Source: Serratia entomophila | GTDB taxonomy: Bacteria; Pseudomonadota; Gammaproteobacteria; Enterobacterales; Enterobacteriaceae | Assembly: GCF_021462285.1 (NCBI RefSeq) | Contig: NZ_CP082787.1 | Location: 1,922,001-1,986,000, forward strand | Reading direction: 5' to 3' | DNA length: 64,000 nucleotides | Shown: positions 30,334 to 40,230 of the stretch, in pieces | Numbering within the stretch: the first letter of the stretch is position 1 | How the letters are laid out: each line of letters begins with the position of its first letter | Position numbers and translations under genes: made by a program | Notes under the pieces: generated by a model | The model's database searches: none | What the model saw: the letters and a program-made list of their open reading frames with translations, nothing else | What the model was told of the DNA's origin: nothing

Positions 30334-30436
30334 AATTTTTTTCGCAAACCATAGCGTAAATAGGTTGGGCATTTTAAACTGTCGGCCGCTGTGGAAGCGA
30401 ATATTGGTGAAAGGTGCCGTTTTGCGGCCTTTTTCT

Positions 30437-30465
30437 TTGACTCTATGTCGTTACAAAGTTAATAT
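30437..30465 (+). promoter_or_regulatory. Strong promoter of the yceD-rpmF-fab cluster
   Basis: TTGACT (30437-30442) and TAATAT (30460-30465) are separated by 17 bp and followed by the GC-rich discriminator GCGCGCC, typical of stringently controlled ribosomal-protein operons. The yceD ATG begins only 9 nt after the -10 element, so a transcript from this promoter would have almost no leader. Just upstream, GCCGTTTTGCGGCCTTTTT (from about 30418) is a small hairpin with a T run. The E. coli sRNA SraB is reported from this same yceF-yceD gap; I cannot confirm an equivalent here. Confidence 0.6.
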
Positions 30466-30474
30466 GCGCGCCCT

Positions 30475-30996
30475 ATGCAAAAGGTAAAATTACCCTTGAC
30501 CATTGATGCGGTACGTACCGCTCAGCGTCGCCTGGATTATGCAGGCGTCTATACCCCTGAGCAGGTTACACGTGTCGCCGCCTCCGTGGTCAGTGTGGAC
30601 AGTGATGTCGATGCGTCGTTGTCGTTTAATATCGATAACCAACGCCTCGCGGTGATAACAGGGCATGCGGACGTCGCGGTAACGCTGATGTGCCAACGCT
30701 GTGGCATCCCGTTTGAGCACCATGTTCACACAACATATTGTTTTAGCCCGGTCGTCACTGATGAGCAGGCTGAGGCATTACCGGAAGCGTACGAACCGAT
30801 CGAAGTCGACGAGTTTGGCGAAGTCGATCTGTTGGCAATGATTGAAGACGAAATTATTCTTTCACTGCCTGTCGTTCCGGTACATGAATCTGAACACTGT
30901 GAAGTGTCCGAAGCGGACATGGTATTTGGCAAACTGCCTGCAGAGGCCGAGAAACCGAATCCATTTGCCGTATTAGCCAGTTTAAAGCGTAAGTAA
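30475..30996 (+). CDS. yceD: YceD (DUF177), 23S rRNA accumulation protein
   Basis: This 173-aa protein of the DUF177 family is close to E. coli YceD (173 aa): [22 protein letters not shown] start, a Cys pair in [32 protein letters not shown], and [16 protein letters not shown]. The family is linked to 23S rRNA accumulation and always precedes rpmF. The start codon has no Shine-Dalgarno sequence and sits at the promoter edge (see findings). The gene is cotranscribed with rpmF 16 nt downstream. Confidence 0.95.
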   Translation: MQKVKLPLTIDAVRTAQRRLDYAGVYTPEQVTRVAASVVSVDSDVDASLSFNIDNQRLAVITGHADVAVTLMCQRCGIPFEHHVHTTYCFSPVVTDEQAEALPEAYEPIEVDEFGEVDLLAMIEDEIILSLPVVPVHESEHCEVSEADMVFGKLPAEAEKPNPFAVLASLKRK

Positions 30997-31012
30997 TTGA
31001 GGAGTAAGGTCC

Positions 31013-31180
31013 ATGGCCGTACAACAGAATAAACCAACCCGTTCCAAACGTGGCATGCGTCGTTCACACGATGCGTTGACCACCACCACTTTGTCTGTAG
31101 ATGCGACTTCTGGTGAAACTCATCGTCGTCACCACATCACTGCCGACGGTTTCTACCGCGGTCGCAAGGTTATCGGCTAA
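31013..31180 (+). CDS. rpmF: 50S ribosomal protein L32
   Basis: This 55-aa basic ribosomal protein starts [20 protein letters not shown] and ends [11 protein letters not shown], matching E. coli L32 (57 aa). ATG 31013 follows GAGGAGTAAGG. It lies between yceD and plsX in the conserved order that couples ribosome and fatty-acid synthesis genes. It lacks the zinc-binding cysteines found in some L32 paralogues, as is normal for enterics. Confidence 0.97.
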   Translation: MAVQQNKPTRSKRGMRRSHDALTTTTLSVDATSGETHRRHHITADGFYRGRKVIG

Positions 31181-31191
31181 GTAGCGGTACC

Positions 31192-32226
31192 TTGACTCGT
31201 CTAACCCTGGCGTTAGATGCAATGGGCGGGGACTTCGGTCCCTGCGTCACAGTGCCTGCTTCATTGCAGGCACTGGCCTCTAATTTACAGCTTCATCTCC
31301 TGCTGGTCGGCGATCCCGACGCAATCTCCCCCTTACTTGCCAAAGCCGATCCGGTTCTTCTGGAGCGTCTGCAAGTCGTGCCCGCCGAGTCAGTGATTGC
31401 CGGCGACGCCAAACCTTCACAAGCGATACGCGCCAGCCGCGGAACCTCCATGCGCATTGCGCTGGAGCTTATCAACGGCGGAAAAGCGCAGGGCTGCGTC
31501 AGCGCAGGCAATACCGGCGCTTTGATGGGCCTGGCCAAGCTGTTGATCAAGCCGTTGGAAGGCATTGAGCGCCCGGCGTTGATGACGGTGATACCGAATC
31601 AGCAGCGCGGCAAAACCGTGGTGCTGGATTTAGGCGCCAACGTCGAGTGCGACAGCACTATGCTGGTGCAGTTTGCGGTGATGGGCGCGGTGATGGCGGA
31701 GGAAGTGGTCGGCATCGCGCAACCCCGTGTGGCGCTGCTGAATATTGGCGAAGAAGAAACCAAAGGCCTGGATAATATCCGCGAAGCGGCCGCCGTGCTG
31801 AAAAATACGCCGGCAATCAACTATATCGGCTACCTGGAAGGCAACGATCTGCTTACCGGCAAAACCGATGTGATGGTTTGCGACGGCTTTGTGGGTAACG
31901 TCACCCTGAAGACCATGGAAGGTGTGGTAAGAGTGTTCTTATCGCTGCTGAAATCCTCCGGAGACGGCGGCAAGCAGGCGTGGTGGTTGAAATTGTTGGG
32001 CCGTTGGCTGCAAAAACGGGTGGTAAAGCGCTTCGGCCACCTGAACCCCGACCAGTATAATGGCGCATGTCTGTTAGGATTGCGCAGCACCGTAATCAAG
32101 AGCCACGGCGCTGCAAACCCTCACGCGTTTGCAGTCGCAATCGAACAGGCTGTGCAGGCGGTGCAGCGGCAAGTCCCCGAAAGGATTGCTGCGCGCCTTG
32201 AGGCTGTATTACCTAAGAGTGACTGA
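31192..32226 (+). CDS. plsX: Phosphate acyltransferase PlsX
   Basis: The 344-aa enzyme converts acyl-ACP to acyl-phosphate for phospholipid synthesis. Family blocks are [42 protein letters not shown] and the C-terminal [15 protein letters not shown]. The start is a TTG codon at 31192, which gives the family N-terminus [13 protein letters not shown]; the ribosome binding site is poor, so translation may be coupled to rpmF 11 nt upstream. fabH follows after 6 nt. Confidence 0.95.
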   Translation: MTRLTLALDAMGGDFGPCVTVPASLQALASNLQLHLLLVGDPDAISPLLAKADPVLLERLQVVPAESVIAGDAKPSQAIRASRGTSMRIALELINGGKAQGCVSAGNTGALMGLAKLLIKPLEGIERPALMTVIPNQQRGKTVVLDLGANVECDSTMLVQFAVMGAVMAEEVVGIAQPRVALLNIGEEETKGLDNIREAAAVLKNTPAINYIGYLEGNDLLTGKTDVMVCDGFVGNVTLKTMEGVVRVFLSLLKSSGDGGKQAWWLKLLGRWLQKRVVKRFGHLNPDQYNGACLLGLRSTVIKSHGAANPHAFAVAIEQAVQAVQRQVPERIAARLEAVLPKSD

Positions 32227-32232
32227 TCGTAC

Positions 32233-33186
32233 ATGTATACAAAGATTCTCGGTACGGGGAGTTATTTACCCGTACAAGTGCGCACCAATGCTGATCTGGA
32301 AAAAATGGTGGATACCTCTGACGAGTGGATCGTCACGCGTACCGGTATCCGTGAACGCCGTATCGCTGCCGCAGATGAAAACGTAGCGACGATGGGCTTC
32401 CATGCGGCTGAAAAAGCGCTGGAAATGGCGGGTGTGGCTAAAGAAGACATCGGGCTGATCGTGGTGGCGACCACCACCTCGACTCACGCGTTCCCAAGCG
32501 CCGCTTGCCTGGTGCAGCAGATGCTGGGCATCAAGGACTGTGCGGCGTTCGATCTGGCCGCGGCCTGCGCCGGTTTTACCTACGCGCTCAGCGTAGCCGA
32601 TCAGTATGTGAAAAACGGCGCGGTGAAGCATGCGCTGGTGATCGGCGCGGACGTGCTCTCGCGCACCCTGGATCCTGAAGATCGCGGCACTATCATCCTG
32701 TTTGGCGATGGTGCGGGCGCGGTGCTGTTGGGCGCTTCCGAAGAGCCGGGCATCATGTCGACCCATTTGCACGCCGATGGCAGCTACGGCGGCCTGCTGA
32801 CCCTGCCGTTCAAAGATCGCCAGGATCAGGACAAGCCGGCCTATGTCACCATGGCGGGCAACGAAGTATTCAAAGTTGCGGTTACCGAACTGGCGCACAT
32901 CGTTGATGAAACGCTGCAGGCCAACGATATGGACCGCAGCGCGCTGGACTGGCTGGTGCCGCATCAGGCCAACCTGCGCATCATCAGCGCAACGGCGAAA
33001 AAATTGGGCATGGGCATGGATAAAGTGGTGGTGACGCTCGACCGTCACGGCAACACCTCAGCGGCCTCTGTCCCGGCAGCGCTCGATGAAGCGGTGCGCG
33101 ATGGGCGAATTCAGCGCGGCCACCTGGTGCTGCTGGAAGCCTTTGGCGGCGGCTTTACCTGGGGCTCGGCGCTGGTTCGTTTCTGA
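32233..33186 (+). CDS. fabH: Beta-ketoacyl-ACP synthase III FabH
   Basis: The 317-aa condensing enzyme starts fatty-acid synthesis from acetyl-CoA and malonyl-ACP. The Cys-His-Asn triad is visible: Cys in [11 protein letters not shown] (about 112), His in VPHQANLRI (about 244) and Asn in GNTSAASVP (about 274). Length equals E. coli FabH. It lies 6 nt after plsX and is followed by fabD after 17 nt. Confidence 0.97.
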   Translation: MYTKILGTGSYLPVQVRTNADLEKMVDTSDEWIVTRTGIRERRIAAADENVATMGFHAAEKALEMAGVAKEDIGLIVVATTTSTHAFPSAACLVQQMLGIKDCAAFDLAAACAGFTYALSVADQYVKNGAVKHALVIGADVLSRTLDPEDRGTIILFGDGAGAVLLGASEEPGIMSTHLHADGSYGGLLTLPFKDRQDQDKPAYVTMAGNEVFKVAVTELAHIVDETLQANDMDRSALDWLVPHQANLRIISATAKKLGMGMDKVVVTLDRHGNTSAASVPAALDEAVRDGRIQRGHLVLLEAFGGGFTWGSALVRF

Positions 33187-33203
33187 TTTGACAGGAAGAG
33201 AAA

Positions 33204-34133
33204 ATGACGCAATTTGCTTTTGTATTCCCAGGCCAGGGGTCTCAGGCCCTTGGCATGCTGGCCGAGCTGGCCGCGCAGTTCCCGATCGTCGAAGAAACCT
33301 TCGGCGAAGCTTCCGCCGCCCTGGGTTACGACCTGTGGCAGCTGGTGCAGCAAGGCCCGGCGGAAGAGCTGAACAAAACCTGGCAGACGCAGCCGGCATT
33401 GCTGGCCGCCTCCGTGGCTATCTTCCGCGTATGGCAGCAGCAGGGCGGTAAAACCCCGGCGCTGATGGCCGGCCACAGCCTGGGCGAATATTCGGCGCTG
33501 GTGTGCGCCGGCGTGCTGGACTTCAAGGCGGCGATCCGCCTGGTTGAGCTGCGCGGCAAGCTGATGCAGGAAGCGGTGCCGGAAGGTACCGGCGCCATGT
33601 ACGCCATTATCGGCCTGGACAACGCCGCCATCGCCAAAGCCTGCGAAGAGTCGGCCCAGGGCCAGGTGGTTTCTCCGGTCAACTTCAACTCGCCGGGCCA
33701 GGTGGTGATCGCCGGCAACAAAGAAGCGGTTGAACGCGCGGGCGCAGCCTGTAAAGCCGCCGGCGCCAAGCGCGCGCTGCCGCTGCCGGTGAGCGTGCCT
33801 TCGCACTGTGCGCTGATGAAGCCGGCCGCCGACAAACTGGCCGTGGCGCTGCAAGACGTGACCTTCAGCGCGCCGCAGGTGCCGGTAGTGAATAACGTCG
33901 ACGTGCGTACCGAAACCGATCCTGAAGCGATCCGCAGCGCGCTGGTGCGTCAGCTGTACAGCCCGGTGCGTTGGACCGAGAGCGTAGAATTTATCGCAGC
34001 GCAGGGCGTGACGTCGCTGCTGGAGGTTGGTCCGGGCAAGGTTCTGACCGGCCTGACTAAACGTATTGTTGACACCCTGACGGCGGCGGCGGTAAATGAT
34101 CCTGCCAGTCTGTCGGCGGCGCTTGAACAATAA
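33204..34133 (+). CDS. fabD: Malonyl-CoA:ACP transacylase FabD
   Basis: This 309-aa enzyme moves malonyl groups from CoA to ACP. Visible are FVFPGQGSQALGML at the N-terminus, the nucleophile Ser in MAGHSLGEYSALV (about 92) and His in VPSHCALMKPA (about 201). The length equals E. coli FabD. ATG 33204 follows AGGAAGAG. It is 10 nt upstream of fabG. Confidence 0.97.
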   Translation: MTQFAFVFPGQGSQALGMLAELAAQFPIVEETFGEASAALGYDLWQLVQQGPAEELNKTWQTQPALLAASVAIFRVWQQQGGKTPALMAGHSLGEYSALVCAGVLDFKAAIRLVELRGKLMQEAVPEGTGAMYAIIGLDNAAIAKACEESAQGQVVSPVNFNSPGQVVIAGNKEAVERAGAACKAAGAKRALPLPVSVPSHCALMKPAADKLAVALQDVTFSAPQVPVVNNVDVRTETDPEAIRSALVRQLYSPVRWTESVEFIAAQGVTSLLEVGPGKVLTGLTKRIVDTLTAAAVNDPASLSAALEQ

Positions 34134-34143
34134 GAGGAAAATG

Positions 34144-34878
34144 ATGAGCTTCGAAGGAAAAGTTGTTCTGGTCACCGGCGCAAGCCGCGGTATTGGCCGG
34201 GCTATTGCTGAAACGTTTGTGGCACGCGGCGCCAAAGTGATCGGTACCGCCACCAGTGAAAGCGGTGCTGAGGCTATCAGCGGCTATCTGGGCGCAAACG
34301 GCAAAGGGTTTATGTTGAACGTTGTTGATGCTCAATCTATCGACAGCGTGCTGGCATCTATTCGTGCTGAATTTGGCGAAATCGACATTTTAGTGAATAA
34401 TGCCGGTATTACGCGTGATAACCTGCTGATGCGTATGAAGGACGACGAGTGGGCCGATATCCTGGACACCAATCTGACTTCCGTATTCCGTCTGTCAAAA
34501 GCGGTAATGCGCGCTATGATGAAAAAGCGGTTTGGCCGTATCATCACCATCGGTTCCGTTGTCGGCACCATGGGGAACGCAGGGCAGGCTAACTACGCGG
34601 CGGCTAAAGCCGGTCTGATTGGTTTTAGCAAGTCTTTGGCACGTGAAGTCGCTTCACGTGGCATTACGGTCAACGTCGTGGCACCTGGCTTTATTGAGAC
34701 GGACATGACACGGGCGTTGACAGATGATCAACGTGCAGGCATTTTGTCATCAGTTCCAGCCAACCGGCTGGGCGATGCTAAAGAAATCGCCAGCGCTGTT
34801 GCATTTTTAGCCTCTGATGAGGCTGGCTACATCACCGGTGAAACGTTACATGTCAATGGCGGCATGTACATGATTTAA
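34144..34878 (+). CDS. fabG: 3-oxoacyl-ACP reductase FabG
   Basis: This 244-aa NADPH-dependent short-chain dehydrogenase reduces 3-oxoacyl-ACP. The cofactor motif is TGASRGIGRAIAE, the structural motif NNAGITRDN, the catalytic Ser is in TIGSVVGTMG, and Tyr/Lys in NYAAAKAGLIGF. ATG 34144 was preferred over the adjacent ATG 34141 because it has better spacing to GAGG and gives the E. coli length. Base composition is lower in GC than in fabD, shading into the AT-richer acpP region. Confidence 0.97.
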   Translation: MSFEGKVVLVTGASRGIGRAIAETFVARGAKVIGTATSESGAEAISGYLGANGKGFMLNVVDAQSIDSVLASIRAEFGEIDILVNNAGITRDNLLMRMKDDEWADILDTNLTSVFRLSKAVMRAMMKKRFGRIITIGSVVGTMGNAGQANYAAAKAGLIGFSKSLAREVASRGITVNVVAPGFIETDMTRALTDDQRAGILSSVPANRLGDAKEIASAVAFLASDEAGYITGETLHVNGGMYMI

Positions 34879-35032
34879 AAAATGCGAAAACTATTTGCGT
34901 TATTTGGGGTAAAAACCGCAAAATAGCGTAAAATCGTGGTTTGACCAGCCGGGATTTAGTTGCATCTTTTTCAACATTTTATACACTACGAAAACCATCG
35001 CGAAAGCGAGTTTTGATAGGAAATTTAAGAGT
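34879..35032 (+). promoter_or_regulatory. fabG-acpP intergenic region with inverted repeat and acpP promoter
   Basis: A hairpin can form between TATTTGCG (about 34891) and CGCAAAATA (about 34917). It has no following T run. Downstream, TTGCAT (34960-34965) and TACACT (34982-34987), 16 bp apart, form a plausible acpP promoter, in line with the separate strong expression of acpP known in E. coli. The acpP ribosome binding site is TAAGAG. Confidence 0.45.
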
Positions 35033-35269
35033 ATGAGCACTATCGAAGAACGCGTTAAGAAAATCATTGTTGAGCAACTGGGTGTTAAACAGGAAGAAGT
35101 TTTAAATAACGCTTCTTTCGTTGAAGATCTGGGCGCTGATTCTCTTGACACCGTTGAGCTGGTAATGGCACTGGAAGAAGAATTCGACACCGAGATTCCA
35201 GACGAAGAAGCTGAGAAAATCACTACTGTTCAGGCAGCTATTGATTTCATCAACGCTAGCCAGCAGTAA
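35033..35269 (+). CDS. acpP: Acyl carrier protein
   Basis: This 78-aa, very acidic carrier protein is essentially identical to E. coli Acp[19 protein letters not shown] start, the phosphopantetheine-attachment Ser in [15 protein letters not shown] (about 37) and the C-terminal IDFINASQQ. Codon use is biased as for a very highly expressed gene. A terminator-like hairpin follows before fabF. Confidence 0.98.
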   Translation: MSTIEERVKKIIVEQLGVKQEEVLNNASFVEDLGADSLDTVELVMALEEEFDTEIPDEEAEKITTVQAAIDFINASQQ

Positions 35270-35280
35270 GAGAACATATC

Positions 35281-35311
35281 TAGGCGGTCATTCGACCGCC
35301 TAAGTTTTTTC
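35281..35311 (+). terminator. Terminator/attenuator after acpP
   Basis: An AGGCGGTC / GACCGCCT stem with a 4-nt loop is followed, after AAG, by six T residues. It lies between acpP and fabF and probably lowers fabF relative to acpP expression. Confidence 0.8.
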
Positions 35312-35351
35312 TATCCCTAGTGTCATATTTTTCCCTCCTTGGAGGACAAAC

Positions 35352-36593
35352 GTGTCTAAGCGTCGAGTAGTTGTGACCGGACTGGGCATGTTGTCTCCTG
35401 TCGGCAATACGGTAGAGTCCACATGGAACGCTCTTCTTGCCGGTCAGAGTGGCATCAGCCTGATCGACCATTTCGATACCACTGCCTATGCGACCAAGTT
35501 TGCAGGCCTGGTAAAGAACTTTAATTCAGAGGATTTCATCTCCCGCAAAGATGCGCGCAAGATGGACGCCTTTATCCAGTACGGTATCGCTGCCGGCATG
35601 CAAGCCATGCAGGATGCCGGGCTGGACATCACCGAGGCTAACGCCAGCCGCATTGGCGCCGCTATCGGCTCCGGCATTGGCGGCCTGGGTTTGATTGAAG
35701 AAAACCACAGTTCACTGGTTAACGGTGGCCCACGGAAAATCAGTCCGTTCTTCGTGCCATCCACCATAGTGAACATGATTGCAGGCCACCTGACAATCAT
35801 GTACGGCATGCGTGGCCCAAGCATCTCCATCGCCACCGCCTGTACCTCAGGTGTGCATAACATCGGCCACGCGGCGCGTATCATTGCTTACAATGACGCA
35901 GACGTGATGCTGGCCGGCGGGGCAGAGAAAGCCAGCACCCCATTGGGCGTCGGCGGCTTCGGCGCAGCGCGCGCGCTGTCCACCCGCAACGAAAACCCGC
36001 AGGCGGCCAGCCGACCTTGGGACAAAGACCGTGACGGTTTCGTGCTGGGCGACGGCGCCGGCATGATGGTGCTGGAAGAGTACGAGCACGCCAAGAAACG
36101 CGGCGCGAAGATCTACGCCGAAGTGGTCGGTTTTGGTATGAGCAGCGATGCCTACCACATGACCTCGCCACCGGAAAACGGCGCAGGCGCTGCGCTGGCG
36201 ATGGAGAACGCCTTGCTTGACGCTGGCGTGACCACGTCACAAATCGGTTACATCAACGCGCACGGCACTTCTACGCCGGCCGGGGATCAGGCCGAAGCGC
36301 AGGCGGTGAAATCTGTCTTCGGCAGCGATGCGCAACGCGTGATGGTCAGCTCGACCAAATCGATGACCGGCCACCTGTTGGGCGCGGCGGGCGCGATTGA
36401 ATCGATCTTCACCGTACTGGCGCTGCGCGATCAGGCGGTACCGCCAACCATCAACCTGGATAACCCGGATGAAGGTTGCGATCTGGACTTCGTGCCACAT
36501 GAAGCGCGTCAGGTGAGCGACATGCAGTACACGCTGTGTAACTCCTTTGGCTTCGGCGGCACCAACGGTTCCCTGATTTTCCGCAGAGTGTAA
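35352..36593 (+). CDS. fabF: Beta-ketoacyl-ACP synthase II FabF
   Basis: The 413-aa condensing enzyme elongates acyl-ACP, including the temperature-responsive C16:1 to C18:1 step. The Cys-His-His triad is visible: Cys in [12 protein letters not shown] (about 164), His in [11 protein letters not shown] (about 304) and His in [11 protein letters not shown] (about 341). GTG 35352 is the start, behind a perfect GGAGGA; E. coli fabF also uses GTG. A terminator follows. Confidence 0.97.
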   Translation: MSKRRVVVTGLGMLSPVGNTVESTWNALLAGQSGISLIDHFDTTAYATKFAGLVKNFNSEDFISRKDARKMDAFIQYGIAAGMQAMQDAGLDITEANASRIGAAIGSGIGGLGLIEENHSSLVNGGPRKISPFFVPSTIVNMIAGHLTIMYGMRGPSISIATACTSGVHNIGHAARIIAYNDADVMLAGGAEKASTPLGVGGFGAARALSTRNENPQAASRPWDKDRDGFVLGDGAGMMVLEEYEHAKKRGAKIYAEVVGFGMSSDAYHMTSPPENGAGAALAMENALLDAGVTTSQIGYINAHGTSTPAGDQAEAQAVKSVFGSDAQRVMVSSTKSMTGHLLGAAGAIESIFTVLALRDQAVPPTINLDNPDEGCDLDFVPHEARQVSDMQYTLCNSFGFGGTNGSLIFRRV

Positions 36594-36612
36594 CTCGCGC
36601 TGTGGATAGCTG

Positions 36613-36646
36613 ACGAAAAGCCCGGTTTTTTAACCGGGCTTTTTTA
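36613..36646 (+). terminator. Rho-independent terminator of fabF
   Basis: An AAGCCCGGTT / AACCGGGCTT stem with a T-rich loop is followed by further T residues, 20 nt after fabF. Confidence 0.85.
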
Positions 36647-36738
36647 CGCCCGCCGTTTGGCCGCCGGTGGGGCTGCGTATCGTCTCGCCGCCTGCTATCC
36701 TGCGAGCGTAATGAAATAAGCCGGCAACAGGAGGAAGC

Positions 36739-37536
36739 ATGTACTGGATTAACGGACAACGCCACGATGCGCTGGCGCCGAGCGATCGCGGCCTGCAGTT
36801 CGGCGACGGCTGTTTCACCACTGCCCGGGTTATCGACGGTAAAATCGATCTGCTGCCCTGGCACATCGAGCGTTTGCAGCAGGCGGCGCAGCGCCTCATG
36901 CTGCCTGCCATCGACTGGGCGGCCTGCGAACAAGAGATGACGCATGCGGCAGAATCTATCCCGCTCGGCGTGGTCAAAGCGATACTGACGCGGGGCAGCG
37001 GCGGGCGCGGCTATGGCCCGGCCGGGTGTGAAAACCCCACGCGCATCGTTTCGCGCAGCGGCTATCCGGCGCATTATCTGCAATGGCGCGAGCAGGGCAT
37101 CAGCCTGGCGCTCAGCCCGGTGCCGTTGGCGCGCAACCCGCTGCTGGCGGGCCTGAAGCACCTTAACCGGCTTGAGCAGGTGCTGATCCGCGCGCATCTT
37201 GACCAGACGGCCGCCGACGAGGCGCTGGTGCTTGACACTGCCGGTATGCTGGTGGAATGCTGTGCGGCTAATTTGTTCTGGCGCAAGGGAAAAGCGGTAT
37301 TTACGCCGGACCTTAGCCAGGCGGGCGTCGCCGGGCTGATGCGGCGGCGGGTGATCGCGTTGTTGGCGGGGACTGAATACCGTCTGCATTACGTCAGCGA
37401 ACCGCCGGATACGCTGGCCGGCGCCGACGAGGTGCTGGTCAGCAACGCGCTGATGCCGCTGCTGCCGGTCAACGCCGCGCATTTATGGCGCTACCGTTCG
37501 CGGCAACTGTATGATTTTTTACGTCCACACTGTTAA
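36739..37536 (+). CDS. pabC: Aminodeoxychorismate lyase PabC
   Basis: This 265-aa class-IV PLP enzyme converts aminodeoxychorismate to p-aminobenzoate for folate synthesis. The PLP Lys is in GLKHLNRLEQVL, with the class-IV motifs FGDGCFTTARV near the N-terminus and LVLDTAGMLVECCAANLFW. ATG 36739 follows AGGAGG. It begins the pabC-mltG-tmk-holB-ycfH run, which has tight spacing and overlaps. Confidence 0.94.
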   Translation: MYWINGQRHDALAPSDRGLQFGDGCFTTARVIDGKIDLLPWHIERLQQAAQRLMLPAIDWAACEQEMTHAAESIPLGVVKAILTRGSGGRGYGPAGCENPTRIVSRSGYPAHYLQWREQGISLALSPVPLARNPLLAGLKHLNRLEQVLIRAHLDQTAADEALVLDTAGMLVECCAANLFWRKGKAVFTPDLSQAGVAGLMRRRVIALLAGTEYRLHYVSEPPDTLAGADEVLVSNALMPLLPVNAAHLWRYRSRQLYDFLRPHC

Positions 37537-37549
37537 CCATGGCTGATTG

Positions 37550-38575
37550 ATGAAGAAAAGAAAGCTGAAGATCCTGTCCATTATTGTTGTCCTGGCATTG
37601 GCCCTGCTGTTCTGGGGTTACCAGAAGGTCGAACGCTTCGCCGATACGCCGTTGGCCATTCAGCAGGAAACGATATTCAAACTGCCGGCCGGCACCGGGC
37701 GCGTGGCGCTGGAAGGGTTGTTGGTGCGCGACAAGCTTATTCGCAACGGCATGTGGTTCCCGCTGTTGCTGCGGATAGAGCCGGAGCTGGCGGAATTCAA
37801 GGCCGGCACCTACCGTTTTACCCCGGGCATGACGGTACGCCAGATGCTGAAGCTGCTGGCCAGCGGCAAAGAAGCCCAGTTTAACGCGCGCTTTATCGAA
37901 GGCTCGCGCCTGCGCGACTGGCTGCAGGTGCTGCAGCAGTCCAAATATCTGAAACATACCCTGGCGGGCAAGAGCGAGGCGGAGATTGCCGCGGCGCTGG
38001 GCATGCCCGAAGGCGCCCACCCGGAAGGGCAGCTGTATCCGGATACCTATCTGTATACCGCCGGCATGAGCGATATCGCCTTGCTGAAGCGCGCGCACCT
38101 GCGGATGGAAAAAACGCTGCAGGCCGCCTGGGATGAGCGCGACACCAGCCTGCCGTATAAAACGCCGGAAGAGCTGCTGACCATGGCCTCGATCGTCGAG
38201 AAAGAAACCGCGGTGCCGGAAGAGCGCAGCAAGGTGGCCTCGGTGTTTGTCAACCGGCTGCGCATCGGCATGCGCCTGCAGACCGATCCGACGGTGATTT
38301 ACGGCATGGGTGACAGCTATAATGGCAACATCACCCGCAAGGATCTGGAAACCGCCACGGCCTACAATACCTATGTGATCGCCGGCCTGCCGCCAACGCC
38401 GATCGCCATGCCGGGAGAGGCCTCGTTGAAAGCCGCCGCCAATCCGGCCAAGACGCCTTATCTGTATTTTGTCGCCGACGGCAAGGGCGGGCACGCCTTC
38501 ACCACCAATCTGGCGAGCCATAACCAGGCGGTGCGCGCCTACCGCCAGGTGCTAAAGGAAAAGAATGAAAAGTAA
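37550..38575 (+). CDS. mltG: Endolytic peptidoglycan transglycosylase MltG
   Basis: This 341-aa inner-membrane enzyme cuts nascent glycan strands in the periplasm. A single N-terminal membrane helix ([18 protein letters not shown]) anchors it. The YceG domain contains the catalytic Glu in [11 protein letters not shown] (about 218), [12 protein letters not shown] and [20 protein letters not shown] 37550 matches the family start. The 3' end overlaps tmk by 11 nt. Confidence 0.95.
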   Translation: MKKRKLKILSIIVVLALALLFWGYQKVERFADTPLAIQQETIFKLPAGTGRVALEGLLVRDKLIRNGMWFPLLLRIEPELAEFKAGTYRFTPGMTVRQMLKLLASGKEAQFNARFIEGSRLRDWLQVLQQSKYLKHTLAGKSEAEIAAALGMPEGAHPEGQLYPDTYLYTAGMSDIALLKRAHLRMEKTLQAAWDERDTSLPYKTPEELLTMASIVEKETAVPEERSKVASVFVNRLRIGMRLQTDPTVIYGMGDSYNGNITRKDLETATAYNTYVIAGLPPTPIAMPGEASLKAAANPAKTPYLYFVADGKGGHAFTTNLASHNQAVRAYRQVLKEKNEK

Positions 38576-39203
38576 ATTCGTGGTTATCGAAGGACTGGAA
38601 GGCGCGGGCAAAACCACCGCGCGCGACACCGTGGTCAACGTGCTGCGCGAATATGGCGTCGAGGATATCGTCTTCACCCGCGAGCCGGGCGGCACGCCAT
38701 TGGCGGAGAAGCTGCGCGATTTGTTCAAGCGGGGCATCGACGGCGAGCTGCCGACCATCAAGGCGGAAGTGCTGATGCTATACGCCGCCCGGGTGCAGCT
38801 GGTGGAAACCGTCATCAAGCCGGCGTTGGCGCGCGGCGCCTGGGTGGTCGGCGATCGTCACGATCTGTCGTCACAGGCTTATCAGGGCGGCGGGCGCGGC
38901 GTGGATCCGCAGCTGATGACTTCGCTGCGCGATACCGTGCTGGGAAGTTTCCGCCCGGACTTGACGCTTTATCTGGATCTGCCGCCGAGAGTCGGTCTGC
39001 AGCGCGCGCGCGCGCGCGGCGAGCTGGACCGCATCGAGCAAGAGGCGCTGCCGTTCTTCGAGCGCACGCGCGAGCGCTATTTGGCGCTGGCGGCGCAGGA
39101 CGACGCTATCGTTACCCTTGACGCTTCGCAACCGCTGGAGCAGGTAACGGCCGCCATTCGCGCCAGCGTGCGCCAGTGGCTGCAACAGCAGGAAGGCGCG
39201 TAA
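38565..39203 (+). CDS. tmk: Thymidylate kinase
   Basis: This 212-aa enzyme phosphorylates dTMP to dTDP. It has the P-loop [11 protein letters not shown], the [11 protein letters not shown] block, the DRH motif in [18 protein letters not shown] and the LID-region [12 protein letters not shown], as in E. coli Tmk. It overlaps mltG at its start (11 nt) and holB at its stop (the A of TAATG), so all three are translationally coupled. Confidence 0.96.
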   Translation: MKSKFVVIEGLEGAGKTTARDTVVNVLREYGVEDIVFTREPGGTPLAEKLRDLFKRGIDGELPTIKAEVLMLYAARVQLVETVIKPALARGAWVVGDRHDLSSQAYQGGGRGVDPQLMTSLRDTVLGSFRPDLTLYLDLPPRVGLQRARARGELDRIEQEALPFFERTRERYLALAAQDDAIVTLDASQPLEQVTAAIRASVRQWLQQQEGA

Positions 39204-40210
39204 TGAACTGGTACCCGTGGTTGAACGGCCCTTATCGCCAATTGGTTGGGCAGTACGCCACCGGCCGCGGCCACCATGCGCTGCTGTTGCATGCCGCCGC
39301 CGGCAATGGCGACGATGCGCTGGCCTACGGCCTGAGCCGTTGGCTAATCTGCCAGCGGCGCAACGGTGAAAAGAGCTGCGGCGAATGCCACAGCTGCCGG
39401 CTGATGCTGGCGGGCAATCATCCTGATTACCACGTACTGGCGCCGGAAAAGGGTAAAAGCAGCCTGGGGATCGAGCCGATTCGTCAGGTGATTGAAACGC
39501 TTTATTCCCACGCCCAACAGGGCGGCGCCAAGGTGATTTGGTTGGCGCAGGCGGAGCTGCTGACCGAAGCGGCGGCCAATGCGCTGCTAAAAACGCTGGA
39601 AGAACCGCCGGAGAAAACCTATTTCCTGCTCGGTTGCCGCGAACCGTCACGCCTGTTGGCGACGTTGCGCAGCCGTTGCCTGTACTGGCATCTGGCCAGC
39701 CCGGACGAGCAGCTTGGTCTGCAGTGGTTGAACCGCCAAACGCCGGGCGATCCGGTCGACCATCTTACCGCGTTGCGCCTGCATGACGGTGCGCCGATCG
39801 CCGCCGAGCGCTTGTTGCAGCCGGAGCGCTGGCAGCAGCGCAGTGCCCTGTGCGCGGCGCTGAGCGCCGCACTGCCGCAGCATGACATGCTGTCGTTGTT
39901 GCCGGTGCTGAACCATGAAGACGTCGCTGAACGCCTGCACTGGCTGTGCGCATTGCTGGTGGACGCCATGAAATGGCAGCAGGGCGCACAGGGCTACGCG
40001 CTCAATCAGGACCAACAGCCGTTGGTGCATCAGCTGGCCAGCCGGCTGAGCAGCAGCTCGCTGCAGCAAATCGTGCAGCAATGGCTGACCTGCCGCCATC
40101 AGCTGCTCAGCGTGGTTGGCGTCAACCGCGAGCTGCTGCTGACCGAACAATTACTGGGCTGGGAGCAGATGTTGGGCGCTGCCGGCTATTCACATCCTCA
40201 TTCGCTGTAA
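39203..40210 (+). CDS. holB: DNA polymerase III delta' subunit HolB
   Basis: This 335-aa clamp-loader subunit has the AAA+ fold without a functional Walker A (HAAAGNGDD in its place), as expected for delta'. Zinc-binding cysteines are in LICQRRNGEKSCGECHSC, and AAANALLKTLEEPPEKTYF and REPSRLLATLRSRC are the SRC-type sensor region. Length is as in E. coli (334 aa). Its start overlaps the tmk stop. Confidence 0.95.
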   Translation: MNWYPWLNGPYRQLVGQYATGRGHHALLLHAAAGNGDDALAYGLSRWLICQRRNGEKSCGECHSCRLMLAGNHPDYHVLAPEKGKSSLGIEPIRQVIETLYSHAQQGGAKVIWLAQAELLTEAAANALLKTLEEPPEKTYFLLGCREPSRLLATLRSRCLYWHLASPDEQLGLQWLNRQTPGDPVDHLTALRLHDGAPIAAERLLQPERWQQRSALCAALSAALPQHDMLSLLPVLNHEDVAERLHWLCALLVDAMKWQQGAQGYALNQDQQPLVHQLASRLSSSSLQQIVQQWLTCRHQLLSVVGVNRELLLTEQLLGWEQMLGAAGYSHPHSL

Positions 40211-40230
40211 CGTCAAAGAGTTAAAAAATT

